Positions 18,160-26,090 of a stretch of 55,835 nt of DNA are shown here, piece by piece. The stretch is from Paracoccaceae bacterium. GTDB taxonomy: Bacteria; Pseudomonadota; Alphaproteobacteria; Rhodobacterales; Rhodobacteraceae. The position numbers and the translations under genes were made by a program. Position 1 is the stretch's first letter. Each line of letters opens with the position of its first letter. Where the stretch lies: assembly GCA_019911965.1 (NCBI GenBank), contig JAIOJF010000057.1, positions 1 to 55,835 on the forward strand. Reading direction: 5' to 3'. The notes beneath the pieces were generated by a model. The model saw nothing but the letters and a program-made list of their open reading frames with translations. It did not search any database and was not told where the DNA came from.

Positions 18160-18474
18160 TCACTGACAGGTTAGTTTTGCTTTTGCGGAGTTCTTGCCAT
18201 TTTGCCAAGTTGCATTGTAACCCTTTCCTGCAGCCTTCATCTCGACCGAAGCACCGCTGTTGCCTCCGACTACAAAGAGGAAATCTTTTCCGTTCTGGTA
18301 TACTTTCGATGTCCAACAGTCTTTTGCGAAACAGTATTCAATCTTGCCACCAAGCTTAAACTCGACCGATGTGCTAGTTTTCCCGTTCCATTTGCCAGAG
18401 CAGGTTTGGGCGGATAAAGTGGTGGGAAAACCCACCAACGCTAACGCAGAAATTACTATTGCCAATTTGTACAT
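18160..18474 (-). CDS. Small exported Cys-containing protein
   Basis: 104 aa from ATG 18474, chosen for the GGAG box 8 nt upstream and because it starts a signal peptide (MYKLAIVISALALVGF, cleavage likely after LSAQ). The mature part of about 81 residues is Gly/Lys-rich with four Cys (TCSGKW, EYCFAKDCW, LTCQ), enough for two disulfides in the periplasm. The family is not recognised. It lies upstream of the ATPase gene but about 180 bp away, probably as its own unit. The pseudogene at 7605 encodes a protein of the same general kind, without clear sequence identity. Confidence 0.75.
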   Translation of the reverse strand: MYKLAIVISALALVGFPTTLSAQTCSGKWNGKTSTSVEFKLGGKIEYCFAKDCWTSKVYQNGKDFLFVVGGNSGASVEMKAAGKGYNATWQNGKNSAKAKLTCQ

Positions 18475-18639
18475 CACCTTTTCTCCATTTGTAGTTTTCA
18501 ATCTAAACAAAGCAAAGCATGGTAGAGCGAGCAATCTACATTTTCAAGAGTCACGACGTCCGGACCCAGCCCGCCCTGTTTCCGAGGAGTGATGTTCAAT
18601 TTCAGCTTGGAGCCAAACAAGTGCGCCTTCCTTGAAACA

Positions 18640-18648
18640 TGGTATAAT
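18640..18648 (+). promoter_or_regulatory. Extended -10 promoter of the primase gene
   Basis: TGGTATAAT, identical to 8031-8039, lies 33 bp before the primase start. No convincing -35 is present, as expected for extended -10 promoters. Confidence 0.5.
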
Positions 18649-18680
18649 TCCGTGCCCCATCACAAAATGGAGCAATCAAT

Positions 18681-19772
18681 ATGACATGGGTAAATTTCCA
18701 AACCGTCCGGCAAGAGTTGGACTTTAATAACCTGCTTGCACATTACGGCTTTGATGCAAAGGCGAATGGCAAGCAACAAGTAAAGATCCACTGCCCTTTC
18801 CACGAAGACGCCAATCCCTCATGTGGGATCAACTTGGCCAAGAAGGTCTTTCATTGCTTTTCCTGCCAGGCGAAAGGCAACATCCTCGATTTCTTCGCAA
18901 TGATGGAGGGGCTCGATCCTTCCAAAACCCAGGACTTGAGGAAGGCTGCGCTGCTCGCGGTCGAAACCTTTGGAATCTATGGCGGGGCGCAGGAAAGCCG
19001 TTCCGGTGACCAGCCCAAGGCGAAACAAAAACAGCACGAGAAAGGGCAAAAACAGCGCCAAGAAGCCCTCCGTGACCTAAAGGGCATGGAGGCTCGACCT
19101 GATCCGGAGGCGGCCTCTCAAGAGGTTTCTGAACCGCCTGAGGAAAAGGAACAACCAATAAACGCGCCGTTAACCTTTGAACTGAAACTTGACACGCGGC
19201 ACGTCTCTCTTAGGGATCGTTCGATCCCTAAGAAACTCGTCGAGAAATTCGGGCTTGGCTATGCCAAGCGCGGCACCATGGCGGGAAGGATTTGTTTTCC
19301 GATCCACAATCAGGCGGGTGAGCTGATTGCCTATTCCGGGCGATGGGTGGATGGGGATTTGCCCCACGGCAAACCCCGATACCTTTTGCCGAAAGGGTTT
19401 GAGAAATCGCGAGTGCTGTACAACCTCAACCGCGTGGTCGCGGCGCGCGCGGAGGGGCGTACCACTAACGCGGTTGTAATCGTCGAAGGCTTCTGGTCTG
19501 TCCTTCGTCTTCACACGGAAGGTGTCCCGGTTGTTTCCACGTTCGGGGATTCTGTTTCGGACGCCCAGATCGATTTGCTCGTGCAAGCGGGCGTCGATCG
19601 GGTCGTCCTGATCTTTGATGGCGACGATGGAGGTCGCAAAGGAAGTGAACAAGCTTTGCCAGTTCTGGCATCGCGCTTGTTCGTGAAAACTGTCGCGCTT
19701 GCGGATGGCGTAAAGCCAGACACAATGAGCGAAGAACTTGTGAACGATCTGCCCCGCTACGTTCGTAGCTGA
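18681..19772 (+). CDS. CHC2 zinc finger-Toprim DNA primase
   Basis: 363 aa, with GGAG about 8 nt before the ATG. The N-terminal CHC2 finger has C38, H41, C59 and C62 (HCPFHEDANPSC ... FHCFSCQAKGN). After a charged linker (about 115-160), a DnaG-like core begins with VSLRDRSIPKKL. The Toprim domain has VVIVEGFWSV (Glu near 270) and LIFDGDDGGRKGSEQAL (Asp cluster near 313-316). It lacks the DnaG C-terminal helicase-binding domain, as in plasmid and phage primases. It should prime replication of the island or its transferred strand. A strong terminator and a highly folded region follow. Confidence 0.9.
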   Translation: MTWVNFQTVRQELDFNNLLAHYGFDAKANGKQQVKIHCPFHEDANPSCGINLAKKVFHCFSCQAKGNILDFFAMMEGLDPSKTQDLRKAALLAVETFGIYGGAQESRSGDQPKAKQKQHEKGQKQRQEALRDLKGMEARPDPEAASQEVSEPPEEKEQPINAPLTFELKLDTRHVSLRDRSIPKKLVEKFGLGYAKRGTMAGRICFPIHNQAGELIAYSGRWVDGDLPHGKPRYLLPKGFEKSRVLYNLNRVVAARAEGRTTNAVVIVEGFWSVLRLHTEGVPVVSTFGDSVSDAQIDLLVQAGVDRVVLIFDGDDGGRKGSEQALPVLASRLFVKTVALADGVKPDTMSEELVNDLPRYVRS

Positions 19773-19790
19773 CTGGGGCAGAGCCGTTCG

Positions 19791-19818
19791 GGGTCTTGGG
19801 CAACCAAGACCCTTTTTT
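19791..19818 (+). terminator. Strong terminator of the primase gene
   Basis: GGGTCTTGG and CCAAGACCC form a 9-bp stem with a short loop (19791-19812) followed by TTTTTT (19813-19818). It lies 18 bp behind the stop codon. Confidence 0.9.
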
Positions 19819-19822
19819 GTTT

Positions 19823-20084
19823 CCTCCGTATTCAACGGAGGGAACGTTCAACCGCGGGGCCTTCGCCCCGATGTCGGTTGAACTCGTAAAGCCCCCGATT
19901 GTCGTCGAGCCGAAATCCGCCCAAGACAGCCCGACACGTCTGTGTCGTTGGCTGTCTTGGAAAGCGGTTTCGTGCATCGCGACCCAATGGCTGTGACTGG
20001 TGCGCAGGCGTTAGACCGCAACCGTAGTTCCGGAGGTAAGAAGCAGACATTGGGTCGCGATGTAAATCGCAGACAATCGGGGGC
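19823..20084. other. Highly folded non-coding region (candidate structured RNA or replication site)
   Basis: Several exact or near-exact stems nest here. Hairpin A pairs 19823-19829 with 19835-19841 (7 bp). Hairpin B pairs 19846-19854 with 19875-19883 (9 bp), then 19855-19860 with 19865-19870 (6 bp). An outer stem pairs 19891-19903 with 20072-20084 (13 bp, exact). Inside it hairpin C pairs 19921-19931 with 19950-19960 (11 bp) plus a 6-bp tip and a CGAAA/TTTCG base. Hairpin D pairs 19973-19989 with 20048-20064 (17 bp, one G-T). Such density cannot be chance. Strand and function are open: structured RNA, primase-recognised initiation site, or an orphan retron-like RNA (no reverse transcriptase seen). 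Confidence 0.75.
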
Positions 20085-20303
20085 AATTATTTCCCGCCCT
20101 ATCAACGCGATAGACTGATATGGAGGGGATACTTACTAGGGTGTATGGTTCACATACCCCCTGGAACCGTTGGATTTCGCTAGAAATGCACGCTTTGGAA
20201 GTTTGAGGTGCAATTGCGCGAAAACTTACACATTTTGCTACACAGTTGCAGACAATTGTCTATAACATGTTGTTTCTTATTATTTATTATCTTGTCATAT
20301 GGT
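20085..20303. other. Non-coding end of the island
   Basis: No gene is seen. A hairpin near 20139-20162 (GGG-T-GTATG with CATACCCC) is present. The last 80 bp before the tRNA fragment are AT-rich, as is common for the arm regions of integrase attachment sites. Confidence 0.4.
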
Positions 20304-20350
20304 GACTGAAAATCCTCGTGTCGGTGGTTCAAATCCGCCCCCGGGCACCA
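20304..20350 (+). other. Attachment site: 3' end of tRNA-Phe (GAA)
   Basis: The 47 bp run from the anticodon stem to the encoded CCA: loop CTGAAAA (anticodon GAA), T arm GGTGG-TTCAAAT-CCGCC, acceptor strand CCCGGGC and ACCA. The 5' half of the tRNA is missing, and the upstream bases (GGT) no longer pair fully with the 3' anticodon stem. This is therefore a duplicated 3' end, the classic scar of tRNA-targeted integration. A displaced partial tRNA of other origin is less likely. Confidence 0.85.
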
Positions 20351-20633
20351 TTTACTCATTACACCCTGCCCCGATGGCGTTTTATCGTGCCGCGCCTGTG
20401 GTCCGACGGCGTTTGCGATCTGCCGGGCATCGTCCTGTTCGGATTGGTTCTGTTGCCTGGATGCGGGCAGAGGGCAGGTTGTCGTTCGTCAAACTCAGAA
20501 ACTCCAACCTCGGGGATTTGTAATATGCAATGGAAATGGCGCTGTTCACCTCAAGCAATGTGAAGCGGCGACCGGCCGACGCACATCGGGCCGGCAACGA
20601 AGCCGTCTTCAGGCGGATCGCAACCGCAAATCC

Positions 20634-22262
20634 CTAAATCCGCATGCGCGGCACGGTGTTGGGGTCCAGCTTCAGTTCGACGAGGATCGGCCCGGTCCGC
20701 GACCCGATCGCCTCGATCGCCGTTTCCAGGTCCGCCGGTGAAGTCACCTGCACACCCTCGCCACCCATCGCCTTTGCCACCTCGGCAAATGACGGCCAGT
20801 TGAATTCGGTGATCGCGGTGTCCATCTGCCGGTCCTTCATCTGGATATGCTCGGCCCCGTAGGCGGAATCATTGCAGAGGATGACGATCAGGTCGCAATT
20901 CGTGCGGACCGCCGTGTTGAACTCGTTCGCGCCCCCCATCATGAAACCGCCATCGCCGATGAACAGCACCACCGGGCGGGCGGGATCGCCATGCGCGGCG
21001 CCGATGGCCTGCTGCATGCCCTGGCCGACAGCCGCGAAATTGTCGGTCATGTGAAAGCTGTTGGGATCGGGAACGCCGATACGGCACCAGACTTCGGTGA
21101 TGTAGCGCCCGCCATCCGTCAACACGATCCGGTTCTGCGGCAATGCTTCGTTCAGGCGATCCAGTGCATATTCAAAATTGATGCAGCCGCCTGTCGATTT
21201 GTTCGGATCGCCCTTTGGATGGATGGCAATGTCCGCCGAGTGCAGTTCCGGGGCAAATCCCGATGGCGGGATTTCCGCCTCGTCCAGCCAGTACTGGATA
21301 TTGTTCGCGGTCTGCCCCGCATCGGCCATCAACACCGCGTCCGGCTGGAAGAAGGTGCCGATATCGGACGGCTCCTGATTGATCAGCACAACCCGCTTGC
21401 CATCCATGAGCTTGCCGCGATCGGTGGTGAGGAAATGCAGCCAGGCCCCGAACACGATCACGCAATCGGCCTTGTCGATGACCTCGTAGGCCCGGTCGGT
21501 GCTGAGAGTGCCGAAATAGCCGATATTGTAAGGGTGGCCGGCAAACAGGCCGGTGCCTTTCAACGTCGTCGCCAGCGGGGCCTCAAGACGTTCCGCCAGC
21601 GCGATCAGATCGTCCTTGGCCGACGCCGCCCCGGCACCGGCCAGGATCAGCGGGCGCCTGGCCGAGGCGATCATGCCGATCGCCTTTTCATGGATCGGGC
21701 CGTCCGTGACAACGCCTTGCGCACGCTCGACCGGGAACACGATCCTGCGGTGCTTGACTTCCGCCCACATGAAATCGGACGGGATATTCACCACGATGGG
21801 CCGGCGTTCCGCGCGTGCGCGGTAAAACGCGGTTGCAACATCGCGCGCGGCGGTTTCAGGGGATTTGACCTGCTCGAACCCGGCCCCGGTGGCCTTGACC
21901 AACTCGCGCTGGTCGATGTTCTGGGGGTGGAAGGGAACGGTCACCGGCGTGTCGCCGCACAAAAGGATGATCGCACGCCGCGCGACCACGCCTTCGCGAA
22001 GCGCGGTGATGCAATTGGTCAGGCCGGGCCCCTGCGTGACGGTGGCAACGCCGACCTTGCCCGAGGCTTGCGCATAGGCCAGCGCCATAAGGACCGAACC
22101 GCCCTCATGCACCGCCGCCACAAACTTGCCGCCACAGCCGGTGACGAAATGATTGGCCAGGAACAGGTTGGCATCGCCGACCAGCCCGAACATCGTGTCG
22201 ATCCCGTGGTCCTGCACGGATTGCGCAATGGACTGGTGCATGTAGGTGGTCTGGTCAGGCAT
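20634..22262 (-). CDS. Thiamine-pyrophosphate enzyme, acetolactate synthase-like
   Basis: 542 aa from ATG 22262 (GGAAG about 6 nt upstream). It has the three-domain layout of the decarboxylase/acetolactate synthase family. The N-terminal domain has the catalytic Glu in AVHEGGSV and the loop TQGPGLTN. The central domain contains LILAGAGAAS. The C-terminal TPP site has GDGGFMMGGANEF, with Asn in ILCNDSAYG. The substrate cannot be assigned: the family includes acetolactate synthases and several 2-oxoacid or acyl-CoA lyases. It lies beside the liv-type operon but is separated from it by about 410 bp, so it may be a separate unit serving the same pathway. Confidence 0.85.
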   Translation of the reverse strand: MPDQTTYMHQSIAQSVQDHGIDTMFGLVGDANLFLANHFVTGCGGKFVAAVHEGGSVLMALAYAQASGKVGVATVTQGPGLTNCITALREGVVARRAIILLCGDTPVTVPFHPQNIDQRELVKATGAGFEQVKSPETAARDVATAFYRARAERRPIVVNIPSDFMWAEVKHRRIVFPVERAQGVVTDGPIHEKAIGMIASARRPLILAGAGAASAKDDLIALAERLEAPLATTLKGTGLFAGHPYNIGYFGTLSTDRAYEVIDKADCVIVFGAWLHFLTTDRGKLMDGKRVVLINQEPSDIGTFFQPDAVLMADAGQTANNIQYWLDEAEIPPSGFAPELHSADIAIHPKGDPNKSTGGCINFEYALDRLNEALPQNRIVLTDGGRYITEVWCRIGVPDPNSFHMTDNFAAVGQGMQQAIGAAHGDPARPVVLFIGDGGFMMGGANEFNTAVRTNCDLIVILCNDSAYGAEHIQMKDRQMDTAITEFNWPSFAEVAKAMGGEGVQVTSPADLETAIEAIGSRTGPILVELKLDPNTVPRMRI

Positions 22263-22674
22263 TCGGATCTTCCGCACAAAACAGGTTCATGCCGCAACCG
22301 GCACGATTTGGAATGTTCTTCTGGATGACTTTGCCCACCAAGGCAACATAAGGCTGCGGGCGGGCGGTCATCCTTTGCATTCGCCCTCGTCGATCCAGCC
22401 TGCTGATTGCACCGCGACCCGGGTTTTCCGACCGGCCAGCATTTCAGAATTGCCCATCGGCGGCCGGAAGGTGAGTCAGCGGGCAAAACCGATAGCGCGG
22501 TCGTCGCATCCAAGCCTGGATGCAGGATCGCGGCGATCAGCCCCTGCATCCTGAAACGGCGCTGGATCAGCCACGCATCTTCAATCCCTGACCGCATCGC
22601 GGCATAAGGAACTCGCTCCAGTCCCCGCATCTCCGCCGGGGCTATTGCCGGGCCGAGACCGGAAAACCGCGATG
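22263..22674. other. Gap of about 410 bp without a supported gene
   Basis: Open frames exist on both strands, but none has a ribosome-binding site or recognisable protein features. It probably holds the promoter of the minus-strand TPP enzyme gene. Confidence 0.4.
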
Positions 22675-23376
22675 TCAGACCGTCAGGTAGGCATCGCGGA
22701 TTTCCGGTTTAGCATTCAGATCGTCAAACGAGCCGACATATTTGCCGGTGCCGCTTTCGATGATCACGGCCTTGACGGCGACGATCTGGGCGAAATGCAG
22801 GTTCTGCTCGGAAATCAGAACCGTAAGCCCCTCTTCCTTGAGTTGAAGGATCACATTGGCCATCTGCTCGACCAGCAGCGGCGCGATGCCTTCGGAAGGC
22901 TCGTCCAGCAGGATCAGGCGCGGATTTCCCATCAGGGTTCGTGCGATCGTCAGCATCTGCTGCTCGCCGCCCGACAATTCCTTGCCCCGGTTCTGGCGGC
23001 GTTCGGCAAGGTTCGGGAACATGTCGAACAGCATGTCCAGCGTCCAGGTCACGGCCCCTTCGCGGGACGGCTGGCGACCAACCTCAAGGTTTTCCAGGAC
23101 CGTCAGGTCGGTAAAAATCCGCCGGTCCTCCGGCACATATCCAAGCCCCATCTTGGCCACCCGATGCGACGGCATCCCGGTGATATCCTCACCCAGAAAC
23201 GTGACCTTGCCGGTCTTCGGCGTGACGATCTGCATGATGGATTTCATCGTGGTCGATTTACCGGCACCGTTGCGCCCCAGAAGCGACACGACCTCGGAGC
23301 GTTCAACGCTGAGACTGAGGTCATTCAGGACATGCGCCTTGCCGTAAAAGCTGTTGATTGCGGTCAGCTCAAGCAT
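22675..23376 (-). CDS. livF: Branched-chain-type ABC transporter ATPase (LivF)
   Basis: 233 aa. Walker A GRNGAGKST, signature LSGGEQQM, Walker B LILLDEPSEG and the LivF-like LVEQMANVILQL follow in order. The start at 23376 overlaps the livG stop by 8 bp, so the two are coupled. It is the last gene of the leftward operon. It should power uptake of the substrate bound by the protein at 26091. Confidence 0.9.
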   Translation of the reverse strand: MLELTAINSFYGKAHVLNDLSLSVERSEVVSLLGRNGAGKSTTMKSIMQIVTPKTGKVTFLGEDITGMPSHRVAKMGLGYVPEDRRIFTDLTVLENLEVGRQPSREGAVTWTLDMLFDMFPNLAERRQNRGKELSGGEQQMLTIARTLMGNPRLILLDEPSEGIAPLLVEQMANVILQLKEEGLTVLISEQNLHFAQIVAVKAVIIESGTGKYVGSFDDLNAKPEIRDAYLTV

Positions 23377-24151
23377 TGATACTGCCCTCCTCGGACTTCT
23401 TGTAGAGTTGGCCGCCGCCAAGATAGACTTCCTGCACATGGGTATTGTTGCGAATTTCCGCAGCGGTCCCCTCGGCGATCAGTCTGCCGCGGTTCAGCAC
23501 CATGATCCGGTGCGCATGGCCAAACACCACATCCATATCGTGTTCGGTGAACAGCACGCTGATACCGCGGTCGCGTACGATACTGGCGGTCAGTTGCATC
23601 AGTGCAAGACGTTCCTTGGGGGCCATGCCGGCGGTTGGTTCATCCATCAGCAGAAGATCCGGCTCATGGCAGAGCGCGATGGCCAGTTCCAGCCGCTTCA
23701 GATCGCCATAGGCCAGAACCGCCGCATGGCGGTCGGCCTGATCCTGCATCCCGACCGTTTCCAGAAAGCCTAGCGCCTGATCGCGGAACAGCTTGTGCGC
23801 ATAGGGTCTGAACGAGAAAATCCGGTGGTTGTGCGACATGAGCGCCACCTGCACGTTTTCCACCACCGTCATCGACTGATAGGTCGCGGTGATCTGGAAG
23901 GTACGGCCAACGCCCTTGCGCCAGATGACCCTGGGTGCCAGGCGGGTGATGTTTTCGCCCCGCAGGAAAACCGCGCCCGACGTCGGTTTCAATTGCCCCA
24001 TCATCATGTTGAAACAGGTGCTTTTACCGGCCCCGTTGGGACCGATCATCGCCAGCAATTCACCCTGTTTCAGGCTGAAGTTGACGTCATCCACCGCCTT
24101 GATCGCACCGAAATGCTTGCTGAGATGCTCAACCCGAAGAACCTCGGTCAT
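23369..24151 (-). CDS. livG: Branched-chain-type ABC transporter ATPase (LivG)
   Basis: 260 aa. Walker A GPNGAGKST, a LivG-type signature VLAYGDLKRLELAIAL in place of LSGGQ, and Walker B LLLMDEPTAGM. GGAGG precedes the ATG. It overlaps the permease gene by 4 bp and livF by 8 bp. It pairs with LivF on the inner face of the membrane. Confidence 0.9.
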   Translation of the reverse strand: MTEVLRVEHLSKHFGAIKAVDDVNFSLKQGELLAMIGPNGAGKSTCFNMMMGQLKPTSGAVFLRGENITRLAPRVIWRKGVGRTFQITATYQSMTVVENVQVALMSHNHRIFSFRPYAHKLFRDQALGFLETVGMQDQADRHAAVLAYGDLKRLELAIALCHEPDLLLMDEPTAGMAPKERLALMQLTASIVRDRGISVLFTEHDMDVVFGHAHRIMVLNRGRLIAEGTAAEIRNNTHVQEVYLGGGQLYKKSEEGSINA

Positions 24152-26010
24152 ACTTCACCCTCCGGTCTGTTGATTCTGCCAAAGCTCTCACGGGCCTTGC
24201 GCAGCGAGCCGACGATGCCTTCGGGTGCCAGAATGACCACACCGATGATCAAAAGGCCCAGCGCCATTCGCCAGTATTCAAAGCGGGTCAGGAAATCCTT
24301 CACGGTTTCAAGCGCCGCGCCGCCGACAACGCCGCCGGACAGGGTTTTGACGCCGCCGAGGAAGACCACGATCAACGCATCGAACGACCGTGCGATTTCA
24401 AGCTCCGACGGAAAGATCGAGCCCTTGGAGAACACGAACAATCCGCCCGCAACCCCGGCCATCGCACCGGCAAATGTGAAAGCGGCCCACTGAACGCGTT
24501 TGGTGTGGATACCCATTGCCTCGGCCTGGCGGGCGCTGTCACGCGCGGCGCGCAGACCGTAGCCAAAAGGCGAATGCGCGGCGTGGCGCAGCAACAGGAT
24601 ACCACCAACGCCGACGATCAGCGTCAGGTAATAATAGACGGTGGTATCATTCAGCCAGTCCGAGGGCCAGATATTGACCAGCCCGTCATCGCCGCCGGTA
24701 AATGCGCCCCACTGGTAGACCAGCGACCACAGCAATTGTGCGAAGGCCATCGTCAGCATGGCAAAGTAAACCCCGGTCAGCCGGATACACAGCCAGCCGA
24801 TGATCACCGCCGCCATCGCCGCCCCGACCGGCGCAAGCATCAGCGCGAATTCCATCGGGGTTTCGGAATACGTCACGATCAGCGCCGCAACATAGGCACC
24901 GCCGCCAAAAAACGCAGCATGGCCAAACGATACCAGGCCACCGACGCCCAGGATGAAATGCAGGCTGGCCGCGAACAGACAGAAGATCACGACATCGGTA
25001 ATCAGGACCATGCTGAAGGTGGAGCCGTAGAACGGCACCAGCGCCAGCACGAACAGGAAGGCGGCAACCATCAGCCGGGCGTTCAGGCCAGCCGGTTTGA
25101 AGGGCCTCTCGACCTCGCCGACCTGGCCGTGTTCACCGGCGACCTCTTCGCGCCCGAACAGCCCGTAGGGCCTGATCATCAGGACCACGGCCATCACCAC
25201 GAACATCAGCACCAGTGTCGATTGCGGAATATAGGTGACCCCGAACACGTTCAGCACCGAGATCAGCACCGCCGCCAGATAGGCACCCGGCAGAGACCCC
25301 ATGCCGCCAATGACGACCACCACGAAAATCGAGGCAAGAATGTTGAAATCCATCATCAGGTCGGCACCGCCCTTGGGCAGTTGAATGGCCCCGCCGAGGC
25401 CGGCCAGCGCCGCGCCAAGGAAGAACACGCCGGTAAACAGCCAGGTCTGGTTGACACCAAGCGCACTGACCATCTCGCGGTCCTGCGTGGCGGCACGTAC
25501 CAGAATGCCGACACGGGTCTTGGTGATCAGATACCACAGCGCCAGCGCGACAAACGGCGTGATGACGATCAGCGCGATATCATAGGTCGGAACCGGTTCG
25601 CCCATGATGCGGATCACACCCTTCAGGCCGGGCGCGCGCGGGCCGAGCATATCTTCAGCCCCCCAGATCATCAGCGCCAGGTCCTGAATGACAAGAATGA
25701 CGCCAAAGGTGGCCACCAGTTGGAAAAGCTCAGGCGCGCGATAGATCGGCCGCAGAACCAGCAATTCGACCACCACGCCGATCACGCCCACGACAATTGC
25801 GGCCAGCAGCATCGCCACCCAGAAGCCGACCATGCCGGGCAATATCTGCAACAGCGAATAGCCGACAAAGGCACCGAGCATGTAAAACGACCCGTGTGCA
25901 AAATTCACGATCCGCGTAACGCCAAAGATCAGCGACAAACCGGATGCCACCATGAACAGCGCGCCTGCATTCGCCAATCCGGTCAGCAGTTGTGCAATGA
26001 ACAGACCCAT
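24148..26010 (-). CDS. Fused LivH-LivM permease
   Basis: 620 aa carrying both permease halves in one chain. Residues 1-290 are LivH-like (ASGLSLIFGVTRIVNFAHG), then comes a hydrophilic linker (about 295-320), then a LivM-like half with GLVSFGHAAFFGGGAYVAAL near 370. Many membrane helices occur in each half. Most transporters of this family use two separate proteins. A GAGGCGG box precedes the start. It is preceded in the operon by the binding-protein gene and a GC-rich hairpin. Confidence 0.9.
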   Translation of the reverse strand: MGLFIAQLLTGLANAGALFMVASGLSLIFGVTRIVNFAHGSFYMLGAFVGYSLLQILPGMVGFWVAMLLAAIVVGVIGVVVELLVLRPIYRAPELFQLVATFGVILVIQDLALMIWGAEDMLGPRAPGLKGVIRIMGEPVPTYDIALIVITPFVALALWYLITKTRVGILVRAATQDREMVSALGVNQTWLFTGVFFLGAALAGLGGAIQLPKGGADLMMDFNILASIFVVVVIGGMGSLPGAYLAAVLISVLNVFGVTYIPQSTLVLMFVVMAVVLMIRPYGLFGREEVAGEHGQVGEVERPFKPAGLNARLMVAAFLFVLALVPFYGSTFSMVLITDVVIFCLFAASLHFILGVGGLVSFGHAAFFGGGAYVAALIVTYSETPMEFALMLAPVGAAMAAVIIGWLCIRLTGVYFAMLTMAFAQLLWSLVYQWGAFTGGDDGLVNIWPSDWLNDTTVYYYLTLIVGVGGILLLRHAAHSPFGYGLRAARDSARQAEAMGIHTKRVQWAAFTFAGAMAGVAGGLFVFSKGSIFPSELEIARSFDALIVVFLGGVKTLSGGVVGGAALETVKDFLTRFEYWRMALGLLIIGVVILAPEGIVGSLRKARESFGRINRPEGEV

Positions 26011-26049
26011 ATTACCGCCTCATCTGGAGTATATTGATTGTCTGGAAAT

Positions 26050-26082
26050 GATGCCGGGCCGGTTCTCGCCCAGCCCGGCATC
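26050..26082 (-). terminator. Intercistronic hairpin behind the binding-protein gene
   Basis: GATGCCGGGC (26050-26059) and GCCCGGCATC (26073-26082) form an exact 10-bp stem between the binding-protein stop and the permease start. The T run is weak, so it probably attenuates or stabilises the upstream message, giving more binding protein than permease. Confidence 0.6.
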
Positions 26083-26090
26083 ACGTTTTC

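Larger units (their letters stand above)
1..20350. mobile_element. Right part of an island integrated at tRNA-Phe
   Basis: Inference from layout. The block ends at 20350 in a 3' fragment of tRNA-Phe on the plus strand. For insertion into the 3' end of a plus-strand tRNA, the intact tRNA lies on the left and the duplicated 3' end on the right, so the element lies left of 20350. Content fits: primase, Replic_Relax protein, FtsK/HerA-type ATPases, a defence operon, DUF3768 and DUF2958 genes, and many small orphan genes. No integrase is visible here, and it is expected beyond the left edge beside the intact tRNA. Confidence 0.7.

Noticed and set aside
19823-20084. Calling the folded region a retron
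   Set aside because: The stem plan is suggestive, but there is no reverse transcriptase gene on either side, so only a neutral structural feature is reported.
20299-20523. Short plus-strand frame starting MVTENPRVGGSNPPPG
   Set aside because: This is the usual translation of a tRNA 3' end, not a protein.
24505-26037. Open frame of 510 codons on the plus strand
   Set aside because: It is an antisense shadow of the fused permease gene: His/Gln/Asp-rich, with no ribosome-binding site. Similar long shadows oppose the genes at 20847-22328, 28826-30403, 30360-32174 and 32932-34653.
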